Notes: generated from the sequence alone by a model not told the origin. Shown: positions 1 to 9,080, numbered from the stretch's first letter. The stretch is DNA of 64,000 nucleotides from Armatimonadota bacterium (GCA_016235455.1 JACRKZ010000079.1:1-64000), one strand, 5' to 3'. A program made the numbers and translations.

Positions 1-744
1 CAGACGGCGGTGGTATTCCTCGGCCAGCGGCGTGGTCGCGCCGAGATGGCCGTAGGTGGCCGCCTTCAGCTCCCCGCTGAGCCGACTGCGGTCGGCGGTC
101 AGCGCGCCGATCCGGGCCTGACGGGCCGCGGCGCGCTCGGCGCGGTCCGCGGCGTCGATGGCGGCCAGCTCGGCGTCGCTCAGGTCGCGCGGCTCGATGG
201 TCAGGTCGTCGTACCAACCGGTGCTCGCGTCCCACGGGCTGCCCAGCATGATGCTGTCGAGCCGGCGCAGACGCTCGTTGACCATCACCTGCTCGCCGTC
301 GATGCTCAGCGCCGTGCGCCGGCCGTCGAGCAGGAAGCTGATGCGGTGCCAGCCCAGCGTGCGCTTGACGCGCGTGTCGGTGTAGGTCATGCCGATGCGC
401 GCCTGATAGACCGTCGGCGTGCCGGCCACGAACAGCAGATACTCATCGCCCACGTCCGACACGCTGACCGTCTGCCGCTTGGCCGGCGCCAGGTCGTCGT
501 AGAACCAGCACTCGACGCGGCCAATGACCGGCTTGGCGAGCTTGAGCGACATGCATCCGGTGGCGCCGGGCGGGCCGGAGTACAGGCTCTGCTTCCCACC
601 GTGGGCCTGATCGGCCACGAGGCGCATGGGCTGCTTCTCGGCCAGCGTGACGAACCCGCCGACGTTTTGCTCGAAGTCCAGGGTCAGGGCCCCGGCGCAA
701 GCGGCGACGAGGGCCAGCAAGCCCGGAAGCGCGCTACGGCGCAA
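1..744 (-). CDS. Secreted LamG-like (concanavalin-type) protein, 3' end cut by window edge
   Basis: Reading the minus strand from a TTG at 744 gives 248 codons without a stop to the window edge. The N-terminus (MRRSALPGLLALVAACAGA) is a typical signal peptide, which is why the TTG is chosen; the only nearby ATG would remove it. It overlaps the end of the upstream hydrolase by 11 bases, so it is probably translated from the same mRNA. Residues 20-170 look like a beta-sandwich of LamG/concanavalin type, with phrases such as GWHRISFLLDGRR and WYDDLTIEP that are common in laminin-G-like domains. From about residue 175 the chain turns Ala/Arg/Glu-rich and helical. Function is inferred only as extracellular glycan or surface binding. 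Confidence 0.7.
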   Translation of the reverse strand, partial: MRRSALPGLLALVAACAGALTLDFEQNVGGFVTLAEKQPMRLVADQAHGGKQSLYSGPPGATGCMSLKLAKPVIGRVECWFYDDLAPAKRQTVSVSDVGDEYLLFVAGTPTVYQARIGMTYTDTRVKRTLGWHRISFLLDGRRTALSIDGEQVMVNERLRRLDSIMLGSPWDASTGWYDDLTIEPRDLSDAELAAIDAADRAERAAARQARIGALTADRSRLSGELKAATYGHLGATTPLAEEYHRRL

Positions 745-3166
745 GCACCTTGATGGCAATGTCCTTCTCCAACGTGCCCAGCAGCACCTGGTCACCCTCG
801 GCCTTGAAGCTGCGCACGCGCGCGCCGGTGTAGGTGTCCCACACCTCGATCGTGCGGCCCGCGGCGCCCGGCAGCGTGACGCTGGCGCCTTCCACGGGTG
901 GCACCGGCTTCTTCTCGGCTACGTTCCACCAGGTGTGGGCACGGTTCTGCACCCAGACCAGGCTGAGCGTCTTGCCGCGCAACCCCATCGCTCGCGCGCC
1001 GGCCGACGCCGTCGGCGTGAACGGTTCGAAGCCGGCGGTCGTCCAGGGCACGCCGTCGATGTAGCCGGCAACGCCCTTGTAGTGGTACCAGAGACCCTTG
1101 GGTTCGACGTAGTTGTCCCACCACCACAGGTGGCCCACGCCGGCCCCGCCGGCCATCATCGCGCCCCACATGCCGTTGTGCAGGTTCACGCCGTCTTTGT
1201 CGTCGTCGCTGCGCGGGCTGAGGCCCCACTCCTGGTTGACCAGCCCAAACTCGGCGAAGAAGGCCGGCTTGCCGAAGCCGCGGATCATGGCCACATGGTC
1301 GGCCATCATCTGGGCCATGTCCTTGCCGAACTCGGTGGACTTCCAACTGGGATGCCAGTAGCCGTGCATCTGGGCGAAGTCGATCTCTTTGGACGACCAT
1401 AGCTCCGGCTCGTAGACGAAGCTGCCCAGGCTGTTGACGGTCAGGTGGCGCGGGTTGATCTCCTTGAGGTAGGCGCACATCTCACGCGCCCAGGCCTGCA
1501 CAACAGGGGCCTTGTAGCCCTGCACGCAGTCGATCTCGTTCCACAGTTCCCAGGCCATGACATTGGGCGACCAGCCCCAGCGCGCGACGGCATAGCGCAG
1601 GCGGTTGCGGAACTGGCGCTTGGCCGCGTCGTTGGCGAACACGTCGAGCACCGTCTCGCAGGGGCCGCCGTTGGCCTTGGCATACGGGTTCTGGTCGTCG
1701 AAGGTGCGGAAGTTCTCCAGGCAGACCTTGAGGTAGATGCCCTTGGCCTGGGCCAGGTCGACCACGTAGTCCATCTGCGCCGCGCGATCCATCTTGTAGA
1801 CGCCCGGCTTGCCCCACTCGAAGCCAAAGGCCCACGACGGCATCCAGAGCCGCGCGTAGTTGCCGCCGTTGCCGGCCAGCGCGCCGAACCAGCGGTCGTA
1901 GTCGGCGGTGCCCGCGGCGGCCTTATACCAGCAGACGTTCAGCCCGTTGGCGAAGTACGGTCGGCCGTCCTCGAACTCGAAGTAGTGCTCGTCTTGGGGG
2001 CTGACGCGCAGGAACGGCCGCGACGTACCGGCGGCCACATCGATGTCGCCGCTCCAGGTGGTGGTGCCGCTGCGGTCGCGCGCGGCCAACTCCACATGAT
2101 GCCGGCCGGGCACGCTGGGCAGCCAGCGCACACGCCAACTCGGCTGGCCGCGCGGGGTGAGCCGCTCGGCCACGCCGCCCCGCACCGCGTCGAGCGAGCG
2201 GTCGTAGTCCAGGGCGTAGAAGCCGGGCACTCGCAGCTTCTGGCCGTCGGGCGCCGTGATGACCGCGTCGAGCGCGATCTGCTCGGCCCAGAAGGGCGTG
2301 GACCAGGTACCCGAGAGGCGCACGTCCAGTTCGTGTCGCTGGCCGACGGTGGCCGCGTCCCAGCGCGCGCCGCCGATGACCAGCGGGCCTTCGGCGTCGA
2401 GCGCCAGCCGCGGCATGAGCCAGTCGCGCGTGTCCTCGGGCCGTACGGTCACGCCCAGCCGCAGCGCCTCACCGGGCTTGACCTTGGTCGATGTGGCCAG
2501 CTTGACGAAGGCCTGGTAGGCCGCGCCGCCAAATTCGCGCGTGTCCTGCACGTTGAGCAGCCGCGGCTGGTCGAGCTCGACCACCATCTGGTCGGCGCGG
2601 CCGCGGGCGAAGATGTAGCGCTCCGCCGAGCCCTGTACGAAGTGGCGCACGGCCGGCTTGACCGCCGGGAAGACGACCTCCTCGCGCGGGTGCAGGCTCA
2701 GGCCCAGCCCGGCGAAGCGCGGCTGCGGCAGGTCCAGCACCAGGCTCAACTCGGTGACGTTCGTCTCCGCGGCCGGCTCGGCCTCGTAGTCGATGCGCCA
2801 GCCGCCGTCGACCGGCGTGACCGTCTGGCGCAACTGCCAGACCAGGCCCGAGGTCGGCTCGGTCAGCCAGAGCGTAACCAGCGCCGTCTCGCCGCGCAGC
2901 TTCGCTTCGACCACAGCCGCGCCCCGTTGGCTGGCGCTCTTCCAGTCGGCGCCGAACAGGATCAGCTGGCCCAGGCCCAGATAGGGGCCCGCGGCATCGC
3001 TCACCGCGAAGGAGCCGTCACGCGAGACGGTCATGGTGCTGCCACCGGCCTGGTAGGTGATCAAGGGCTTCTCCAACCCGACCGGGGGTTGCGTCTGCGC
3101 CACGGTCGGTGCGACGGCCAGGGCCAGGGCGGCGAGGTACGACAGGCAGAGGGATCGGTAACGCAT
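734..3166 (-). CDS. Secreted GH5-type glycoside hydrolase with beta-sandwich N-terminal region
   Basis: An 810-residue exported protein with a signal peptide over residues 1-23. Residues 30-390 form beta-rich modules; the part at about 285-380 (CBM/DUF5060-like, ending WSGDIDVAAG) precedes a TIM barrel at about 395-720. The barrel has WELWNEID with the probable acid/base Glu544 and FFAEFG with the probable nucleophile Glu639, the usual clan GH-A arrangement. WYHYKGVAGYIDG follows the barrel, and a small beta-sandwich closes the chain. The likely substrate is a beta-1,4-mannan or glucan, but this cannot be fixed from sequence. It is transcribed divergently from the dehydrogenase at 3235 and probably co-transcribed with the LamG-like gene downstream. 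Confidence 0.8.
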   Translation of the reverse strand: MRYRSLCLSYLAALALAVAPTVAQTQPPVGLEKPLITYQAGGSTMTVSRDGSFAVSDAAGPYLGLGQLILFGADWKSASQRGAAVVEAKLRGETALVTLWLTEPTSGLVWQLRQTVTPVDGGWRIDYEAEPAAETNVTELSLVLDLPQPRFAGLGLSLHPREEVVFPAVKPAVRHFVQGSAERYIFARGRADQMVVELDQPRLLNVQDTREFGGAAYQAFVKLATSTKVKPGEALRLGVTVRPEDTRDWLMPRLALDAEGPLVIGGARWDAATVGQRHELDVRLSGTWSTPFWAEQIALDAVITAPDGQKLRVPGFYALDYDRSLDAVRGGVAERLTPRGQPSWRVRWLPSVPGRHHVELAARDRSGTTTWSGDIDVAAGTSRPFLRVSPQDEHYFEFEDGRPYFANGLNVCWYKAAAGTADYDRWFGALAGNGGNYARLWMPSWAFGFEWGKPGVYKMDRAAQMDYVVDLAQAKGIYLKVCLENFRTFDDQNPYAKANGGPCETVLDVFANDAAKRQFRNRLRYAVARWGWSPNVMAWELWNEIDCVQGYKAPVVQAWAREMCAYLKEINPRHLTVNSLGSFVYEPELWSSKEIDFAQMHGYWHPSWKSTEFGKDMAQMMADHVAMIRGFGKPAFFAEFGLVNQEWGLSPRSDDDKDGVNLHNGMWGAMMAGGAGVGHLWWWDNYVEPKGLWYHYKGVAGYIDGVPWTTAGFEPFTPTASAGARAMGLRGKTLSLVWVQNRAHTWWNVAEKKPVPPVEGASVTLPGAAGRTIEVWDTYTGARVRSFKAEGDQVLLGTLEKDIAIKVLAP

Positions 3167-3180
3167 GAGCAGCGGGTTCG

Positions 3181-3205
3181 CCGGCAGGCAGGACTTCCCT
3201 GCCGG
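3181..3205. promoter_or_regulatory. Inverted repeat in divergent promoter region
   Basis: The 68-base gap between two divergent genes contains CCGGCAGG (3181-3188) and CCTGCCGG (3198-3205), a perfect 8-base inverted repeat. Inside it GGCAGGA and TCCCTGCC also face each other. It could be an operator for both genes or a transcript hairpin; a related GGCAGG palindrome lies in another divergent hydrolase promoter at 38138. Confidence 0.4.
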
Positions 3206-3234
3206 GCGGCCAATCGGTGGCCAGCGAGAAGAGT

Positions 3235-4251
3235 ATGAAGCAAGTTGCCATCGTCGGCCCGCGCCAGGCCGAGTTGATCGACGTACCGGATCCCCAGCCG
3301 ATCGACGACTGGGTCGTGGTCAAGGTGACCGTGGCGCCGATGTGCACCGAGTACAAGGCGTGGCTTGGCGGTCAGCTGTCCAACTGTCTCGGTCACGAAG
3401 CGGTGGGCGCAGTCTGCGCCGTCGCGCGGCCCTGCGGCGTGGCCGTCGGCGACCGCGTGGTGGTCCATCCCACCTGGCCCTGTGGTCGCTGCGAGCTGTG
3501 CCACGCCGGCGACTACATCCACTGCGAGCACATGGTCAACGTCAAGGCCTACACCGGCTCCGATTCGGGTACGGCCACCTACTGCCAGTACGTGATCAAG
3601 CCCGACTGGTTGTGTACCCGCATTCCGGACGACATCAGCGACGATCTGGCCGGGCTGCTGCTGTGCGGCCTGGGGCCGTCGTTCGGCGCGTTCGAGCGCA
3701 TCGGGCTGGCCGCGTGCGACACGGTGGTCATCACCGGCCTCGGCCCGGTCGGGCTGGGCGGCGTGGTCAATGCCGCCTTCCGCGGCGCGCGCGTGCTGGC
3801 CGTGGAGTCCAATGCCTGGCGCGCGGAGCTGGCCGTGGCGCTCGGTGCGGAGATCGTGCTCGACCCGCGCGACGAAGCCACGCCGGCGCGGCTGCGCGAA
3901 CTGACCGGCGGCCGCGGCGCCAGCGCCGCGCTGGACTGCTCGGGCGCGGTGCAGGCGCACCGGCTGCTGGTCGACGCACTGGGACGCGGGGGCCGGCTGG
4001 CCTTCGTCGGTGAGTCCAGCGCCGATACCGTGCTGCATGTGTCCAGCGACATGATACGCAAGGGGCTGACTTTGCGCGGCTCGTGGCACTACAACCTGAC
4101 GCGCTACGGCGCGCTGGTGGACGTGCTGCGCCGCTCGCCCGTCGCGGCCCGGCTGATCACCCACACCTTCGCCATGAGCCGCGTGCAAGACGCCTTCGAG
4201 ACTCTGGCAACGCAGAACACCGGCAAGGTGCTGTTGCGACCGTTCGAGTGA
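3235..4251 (+). CDS. Zinc-dependent alcohol dehydrogenase (MDR family)
   Basis: A 338-residue medium-chain dehydrogenase/reductase. The probable catalytic zinc ligands are Cys37 and the His54-Glu55 pair (GHEAVG). The structural zinc lobe is intact with Cys83, Cys86, Cys89 and Cys97. A Rossmann fold follows with the TGLGPVG nucleotide loop. This matches sorbitol, threonine or alcohol dehydrogenases that oxidise a secondary alcohol with NAD(P); the substrate is unknown. ATG 3235 is preferred because GAGAAGA precedes it; an in-frame GTG at 3217 would add six residues. The adjacent polysaccharide hydrolases suggest a role in sugar or polyol catabolism (inference). Confidence 0.85.
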   Translation: MKQVAIVGPRQAELIDVPDPQPIDDWVVVKVTVAPMCTEYKAWLGGQLSNCLGHEAVGAVCAVARPCGVAVGDRVVVHPTWPCGRCELCHAGDYIHCEHMVNVKAYTGSDSGTATYCQYVIKPDWLCTRIPDDISDDLAGLLLCGLGPSFGAFERIGLAACDTVVITGLGPVGLGGVVNAAFRGARVLAVESNAWRAELAVALGAEIVLDPRDEATPARLRELTGGRGASAALDCSGAVQAHRLLVDALGRGGRLAFVGESSADTVLHVSSDMIRKGLTLRGSWHYNLTRYGALVDVLRRSPVAARLITHTFAMSRVQDAFETLATQNTGKVLLRPFE

Positions 4252-4282
4252 ATGGTCATACTTGCCCCACAAGGAGAGAGCG

Positions 4283-5545
4283 ATGCGTCGCTGGTTGCTG
4301 CTGTGTCTGGTGCCCTTCTGCCTGGGCGCTGCCCGGGCCGATGTCTTCGACTATGTGGCCAAGCCCGATGACTCGTTCACCTGGTCGGTGGGCCAGGCCG
4401 GCCCCGGCTACACCACGCTGGACATGACCTCCCAGACCTGGCAGGGCATCCCCTGGAAGCACACCATCAGCTTGTACCGGCCCGACAAGCCGCTGGTTGA
4501 TGACCTGTGCGTACTGGTCATCACCGGTGGCAGCTTCCGGCCCCAGGACCCGGAGGCGAGCATGCTGGGCCTGGCCGCCACCCAGTTCAGGCTGCCCGTG
4601 GCCGTGCTCTGGAACATCCCCAACCAGCCGCTCTTCGAGGGCAAGAGCGAGGATGCGCTCATCGCCTACACGCTGACCCGCGCCGTGGCCACCAAGGACG
4701 AGAGCTGGCCGCTGCTCTTCCCCATGACCAAGAGCGCGGTGCGCGCCATGGACGCGGTCCAGGCGCACAGCGAGAAGGCCTGGGGCAAGAAGGTCACGCG
4801 ATTCATCACCACCGGGGCCAGCAAGCGCGGCTGGACGACATGGTTCACCGGCGCGGTGGACAAGCGCGTCTGCGCCATCATGCCGATGGTCTACGACAAC
4901 CTCAACATCCCCGAGCAGATGGCCCACCAGATCAAGACCTGGGGCTCGTATAGCCCGAATATCCACGACTACACCGAGGCCGGCCTGCAGAAGCTGCTGG
5001 AGAGCGAAGAGGGCAAGCGCCTGGCCGGCATCATCGACCCGTATACCTACCGCGACAAGATCACCATGCCCAAGCTGATCATCTGCGGCACCAACGACCG
5101 CTACTGGACGGTCGACGCGCTCACGTTCTATCGCGACAAGCTGGTCGGCGAGACCAACCACATCTACGTGCCCAACTCCGGCCACGGGCTCAACGACATC
5201 GGCCGCGTGCTGGGCGCGATGAATGGCTTCGCGCGCAGCGTGGCGCTCGGCGGGCAGCGGCCCAAGCTGGACTGGAAGTACACGGTCGACGGCGACAAAG
5301 TGTCGATCCGCGTCGTCTCGCCCGAAGCCACGAAGATGGATCTGTGGACCACCTCGGCCCAGGCCGGCAAGTTCTTCGACACCAAGTGGGTCAGCCAGCC
5401 CATGGCGAAGGATGGCGACGCCTGGGTAGCCACGGCGACGGTGCCCCAAGGCCAGCAATTGGCGGCGTTCGGCGAAGCCACCTACGACGGCGGCGGGCGG
5501 CCCTACACCTTCTCCACCGGGCTCAAGCTGACTCCGGAAGGCTGA
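4283..5545 (+). CDS. PhoPQ-activated pathogenicity-related family protein (PqaA-like secreted alpha/beta hydrolase)
   Basis: A 420-residue exported protein; the signal peptide covers residues 1-19. It matches the PhoPQ-related (PqaA) family, an alpha/beta-hydrolase group. Ser180 lies in GASKRG, Asp272 in CGTNDRYW and His301 in NSGHG, a plausible catalytic triad. The C-terminal 90 residues form a beta-sandwich extension. In this kind of bacterium such proteins are often found among polysaccharide-degrading genes and may be esterases or peptidases; the exact reaction is unknown. The start is ATG 4283 with AAGGAG at 4271-4276. It lies 31 bases after the dehydrogenase and 4 bases before arsC. Confidence 0.8.
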   Translation: MRRWLLLCLVPFCLGAARADVFDYVAKPDDSFTWSVGQAGPGYTTLDMTSQTWQGIPWKHTISLYRPDKPLVDDLCVLVITGGSFRPQDPEASMLGLAATQFRLPVAVLWNIPNQPLFEGKSEDALIAYTLTRAVATKDESWPLLFPMTKSAVRAMDAVQAHSEKAWGKKVTRFITTGASKRGWTTWFTGAVDKRVCAIMPMVYDNLNIPEQMAHQIKTWGSYSPNIHDYTEAGLQKLLESEEGKRLAGIIDPYTYRDKITMPKLIICGTNDRYWTVDALTFYRDKLVGETNHIYVPNSGHGLNDIGRVLGAMNGFARSVALGGQRPKLDWKYTVDGDKVSIRVVSPEATKMDLWTTSAQAGKFFDTKWVSQPMAKDGDAWVATATVPQGQQLAAFGEATYDGGGRPYTFSTGLKLTPEG

Positions 5546-5549
5546 GCGT

Positions 5550-5894
5550 ATGGTCACCATCTACCACAACCAACGCTGCTCCAAGAGCCGCTGCACGCTG
5601 GACCTGCTGCGTGAGCACGGCGTGGAACCCCAGGTCATCAACTACCTGGAGACGCCGCCCACGGCCGAGGAGCTGGACCGCCTGCTGGAGTTGCTCGGCC
5701 TGCAGCCGCGGCAACTCATGCGGCGGGGTGAAGCGCCGTACCGCGAGCTCGACCTGGACAACCCGGAGCTGAGCCGCGAGGCGCTGCTCGCGGCCATGGT
5801 GGCCAACCCCATCCTCATCGAGCGGCCCATCGTGGTCAACGGCGACCGCGCCGCGCTGGGCCGCCCGCCAGAGCAGGTGCTGGACGTGCTGTGA
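5550..5894 (+). CDS. arsC: ArsC-family arsenate reductase (glutaredoxin-coupled type)
   Basis: A 114-residue thioredoxin-fold protein of the ArsC/Spx/YffB family. The active-site Cys10 is in NQRCSKSR, where family enzymes form a thioarsenate, and the C-terminal IERPIVVNGDRAALGRPPE segment carries the conserved RPI and the second Arg that bind the oxyanion. Length and spacing are typical. The start follows GGAAGG and lies 4 bases after the preceding hydrolase stop, so the two are probably co-transcribed. No arsR or arsenite pump is nearby, so it may act in general redox or arsenate detoxification. A YffB-like non-arsenate role is possible. Confidence 0.85.
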   Translation: MVTIYHNQRCSKSRCTLDLLREHGVEPQVINYLETPPTAEELDRLLELLGLQPRQLMRRGEAPYRELDLDNPELSREALLAAMVANPILIERPIVVNGDRAALGRPPEQVLDVL

Positions 5895-5912
5895 TGCGCA
5901 AGGGAGCGTGCT

Positions 5913-6743
5913 GTGCCGAACCGATCGAACGACAAGCCGGTCACTGTGCTGGTGGTGGAAGACCAGGAACTGGTGCGCCGCGTGCTCGTGGCGTCGCTGT
6001 CCAGCGCCGACGGCATCGAAGTGCTGGGCGAAGCCGCCGACGCAAAGACCGCGCTCGCACTCTATGAGCAGCTGCGTCCGCAGGTTGTCACGCTGGATCT
6101 GGGCCTGCCCGACGAGGAAGGCGTGGTGCTGCTGCGGCGGCTGCGGCAGATCAACCCCGAGGTGCGCGCCGTGGTGGTCTCGGCCCGCGAAGACTCCGCC
6201 AGCCGCGCACAGGCACTGGAGGCTGGCGCCTGCGCCTACGTGGCCAAGCCCGTGCAGCCCGACTTCCTGATCTCCATGGTGCGCGAGGCGGTGGCCTGGC
6301 CGCAGGCCACCAGCCTCTATGGCTGGGACATGCTGTTCTTCGAACGGCCGCCGGGCGAGCCCGCGCCGGCCAGACCCAGCGTGCTCGTGGTCGACGACGA
6401 GCAGGTCGTGCGGCGACTGCTGGTGGCCGCGGTGAGTGATGCCGGCTGCGACCTGGTGGGCGAGGCGGCCAGCCTGGCCGAGGCCGATGCCCTGATGGCC
6501 GCACACCAGCCGTCGCTCATCTTGCTCGACGTGTCCATGCGCGACGGCGAGGGGCTGGCCTGGATGGCCGAGCGCGCCAAGACCCAGGCCCTGCCGCCGG
6601 TGGTGGTGGTCTCGGCCCACACCCATCGCGACGTGGTCTGCCGCGCCATGGCGCTGGGCGTGGCCGGCTACCTGACCAAGCCCGTGACGCGCGGGCGAGT
6701 CGCCGCGGCGTTGCAGCGTTTGCTGGGAGTGCGTCCGGGGTAA
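5913..6743 (+). CDS. Tandem receiver-domain response regulator without output domain
   Basis: A 276-residue protein made of two CheY-like receiver domains and nothing else. The first (residues 8-128) has phospho-acceptor Asp62 in TLDLGLPD and the switch Lys in AKPVQP. The second (155-272) has Asp206 in LLDVSMRDGEG and Lys in TKPVTRG. A roughly 25-residue linker joins them. It begins at GTG 5913 after AAGGGAG (5900-5905), 18 bases downstream of arsC. No kinase is adjacent. Two receivers without output suggest a phosphate relay or sink, or protein-protein signalling. Confidence 0.85.
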   Translation: MPNRSNDKPVTVLVVEDQELVRRVLVASLSSADGIEVLGEAADAKTALALYEQLRPQVVTLDLGLPDEEGVVLLRRLRQINPEVRAVVVSAREDSASRAQALEAGACAYVAKPVQPDFLISMVREAVAWPQATSLYGWDMLFFERPPGEPAPARPSVLVVDDEQVVRRLLVAAVSDAGCDLVGEAASLAEADALMAAHQPSLILLDVSMRDGEGLAWMAERAKTQALPPVVVVSAHTHRDVVCRAMALGVAGYLTKPVTRGRVAAALQRLLGVRPG

Positions 6744-6778
6744 CGAGGCGCCGTCAGCCGGCCGGCAGAACCACGATC

Positions 6779-7324
6779 TCAGGCGATGCCTTGCAGCCAG
6801 CGCCGACACTCAGGCCGATCACCGCCAGCGGCACCCCCCGGTCGCCGCACAGCGCCCTCGTCGACCCAGAAGGTGCCGGCATAGGCTTGGCCGCCGCGCT
6901 GCGTCACCTGGCCGGTGGCCATGTAGCGCGGGCTCAGCCCGAGCCGCAGACGCTCCTGGTCGAGGCACACCAGCATCCGCACCGGGTCGGCGCCAAGGGC
7001 GCGAAGCTCCCGGTCAAACTGCTCGACCAGCATGCGACACGCGTCGTTGGCGGCTTCGATGCGACGCACATCGGCACTGTCCGTCGGTGCCGGCAGCTTG
7101 AGCAGACCGTCCCAGCCGAGCACGGTGGCCACGGCAAACTCGTAGCGCGTCATGACCGCGGGACAGCCGCGCATCACCGGTCCACCGGCTTGCGCACGGC
7201 CCAGCACACCCAGGTACTGATAGCAGGGGCTGGTGAACAGCACATCGGCGAAGATGCCGGCCCACGTGGCCGGCGCCAGCGAGGCACCGGCCAGCAACGC
7301 AATCAGCCAACCGCGCCGGATCAT
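6779..7324 (-). CDS. Short exported protein with SLH-like motif
   Basis: A 181-residue protein with a signal peptide (residues 1-22). Residues 26-75 resemble a divergent S-layer homology repeat: DVLFTSPCYQYLGVLGRA, then MTRYEFAVA at 58-66, the pattern used by SLH proteins of Armatimonadota and Thermotogota. Only one repeat is visible; the second half is helical. SLH repeats bind cell-envelope polymers, so a surface-anchoring role is inferred. The ATG at 7324 has GGAG six bases upstream. It lies 33 bases downstream of the DUF4139 gene on the same strand, so the two may be one operon. It converges with the tandem receiver gene, with only 35 bases between. Confidence 0.6.
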   Translation of the reverse strand: MIRRGWLIALLAGASLAPATWAGIFADVLFTSPCYQYLGVLGRAQAGGPVMRGCPAVMTRYEFAVATVLGWDGLLKLPAPTDSADVRRIEAANDACRMLVEQFDRELRALGADPVRMLVCLDQERLRLGLSPRYMATGQVTQRGGQAYAGTFWVDEGAVRRPGGAAGGDRPECRRWLQGIA

Positions 7325-7357
7325 CTCGAGCTCCCGGCACTGAGCGTGCCACGCCGC

Positions 7358-8995
7358 CTACTCCAGCACCAGCACCGTGTAGGTGTAGACGATATCCTGG
7401 CGTGCGCCCGACGGCACGGCGACCTTCCAGACCAGCGACTGCACCTGGTTGATGGGCGACAGCAGCTTGGCGGTGCGGCGTACGTCGGCCGTGGGCTTGG
7501 TGTCGACGATCTCGCCCTGGAGCTGCTTGCGAACCTCGATCTGTGCCTCGACCGCCTTGCGGTTGAAGATGGCCAGCTCGCCCTTGACGGTCAGCCGCGA
7601 GTAGCTCAGCCCGCCCAAGTGCTCGGCGGCCCGTTCGGTCTTGATGATGCTCTCCGAGGCCATGGTCGGCAGGTCGACGCTGCGCGTCACGCGCAGGTCG
7701 ACCTGGTCGCCGGCGCCGGTGTAGGTCAGCATCTCCTGGCCCATGATCCGGCCGTCGCGCAGCATCATGGCCGGCGCCGTGGTCCAGGGCACGCCGCTGG
7801 TGTTGGTCAGCCGCAACACATGCCAGATCTGTGGCGACTGGGTGCGTCCCGTGTCGTTGCCACTCGAGCGCGGCGCCCACCACCAGGGCCGCCAGCGGTA
7901 GTCCTCATCCACCGTGTCGGGCAGCTCCCAAGTGAACAGGCTGCGGCACGGCACGTCGGAGGTGAACAGCGGGTAGTAGCCACGCTCGCCACGATCCAGG
8001 GTGACCTTGGGTTGCGGGTAGAAGAACAGGTCTTCGCTCTGCTCGCCGGCCGACGGCTTGTAGACCGGTCCGACCGGCGGCGCGCTGTCCTGGCTGCGCA
8101 CCTGCATGACCTGCGAGGTCACGCCGCCGTAGCGGTCGGTGCCGTCCTGCGGTGCGCTCAGCGCGGTGATGAAGGCGGTCACGTCGGCGTTGAGCGCCAG
8201 CGGATCGTGCACCTGGGCGAAGCGCAGGTTGGGGAAGCCAGTGACGAACTGCAGGTCCGTGGCGGCCAGGGCTTCCACGTCGTTGACCACCATGGCCTTC
8301 ATGCCGAACGAGGCGGTTTCGCCCTTCACATCGAGCCGGTAGCTGGGCGCCCAGGTCAGCCCCCAGGTCAGGTACCAGACCGACAGCGGGCCGGGCTTGT
8401 CCAGCTTGAGCTTCACGCCCACGGCGGCTTGGGCCTGGTCGTAGCGGGTCGCCAGTTGCTTGCCACGCAAGCCCTTGATCTGGTTGGGCTCCAGCGCCAG
8501 CTGGCCGTCCCTGGTATCCAGCAGCACGAAGCCGGGCACCGGCGGCGCGGCAGCCATGGTCTCGCGGTAGTAGTAGTAGTCGTTGGCGCGCCCGCCCTGG
8601 CGCATGGCGATGGTGGGCATCTTCTCGGGCAGCGCGCGCAGCGTGCCCGCCTGCCAGGCGTTGTCGACCTTGATCTCCACGGCCCGGCCGAGGTTGGCCC
8701 GCAGCAGGTCGACCAACGTCAGCGCGTCGGTCGGCGTGCGGCGCGGCAGGTTTACTGCGGTGGCGCTCAACTCGGCGCCGGCGGGCGGCACCAGCCAGAA
8801 ACTGCCATGCACCGGCGCCGGCAGCTCGCCCACGATCCATTCGCCCGCGGCTGGCACGGTGACATCGCGTACCACCATGGCCAACCCGTTCTTGAACAGC
8901 GCGGCTGTACGGATCTTGGCCGGCAGCACCTCCGGCCCTTGGGCCAAGGCCAGCGAACCGAGGAGCAAGGACAGCACGATGGCACATCGACGCAT
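7358..8995 (-). CDS. DUF4139-domain exported protein
   Basis: A 545-residue protein with a signal peptide at residues 1-18. The layout is that of DUF4139 proteins: an N-terminal beta domain (ALFKNGLAMVVRDVTVPAAG), a central region with YLTWGLTWAPSYRLDV, and a C-terminal part with LRLTNTSGVPWTTAPAMML and VYTYTVLVLE. The family consists of envelope-associated beta-rich proteins of unknown biochemical activity. A Trp-rich stretch (RWRPWWWAP) is at about residue 375. The ATG at 8995 is preceded by GGGAG. It precedes the SLH-like gene on the same strand, which supports an outer-surface location. Confidence 0.75.
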   Translation of the reverse strand: MRRCAIVLSLLLGSLALAQGPEVLPAKIRTAALFKNGLAMVVRDVTVPAAGEWIVGELPAPVHGSFWLVPPAGAELSATAVNLPRRTPTDALTLVDLLRANLGRAVEIKVDNAWQAGTLRALPEKMPTIAMRQGGRANDYYYYRETMAAAPPVPGFVLLDTRDGQLALEPNQIKGLRGKQLATRYDQAQAAVGVKLKLDKPGPLSVWYLTWGLTWAPSYRLDVKGETASFGMKAMVVNDVEALAATDLQFVTGFPNLRFAQVHDPLALNADVTAFITALSAPQDGTDRYGGVTSQVMQVRSQDSAPPVGPVYKPSAGEQSEDLFFYPQPKVTLDRGERGYYPLFTSDVPCRSLFTWELPDTVDEDYRWRPWWWAPRSSGNDTGRTQSPQIWHVLRLTNTSGVPWTTAPAMMLRDGRIMGQEMLTYTGAGDQVDLRVTRSVDLPTMASESIIKTERAAEHLGGLSYSRLTVKGELAIFNRKAVEAQIEVRKQLQGEIVDTKPTADVRRTAKLLSPINQVQSLVWKVAVPSGARQDIVYTYTVLVLE

Positions 8996-9080
8996 GGTCG
9001 TCTCCCTGTTGCGGCGCCCTCGGCTGCCAGTACCCAGGCAGAGGCAGACGCGTTTACGTTTTGGTCACAGCGTCGTCGCC

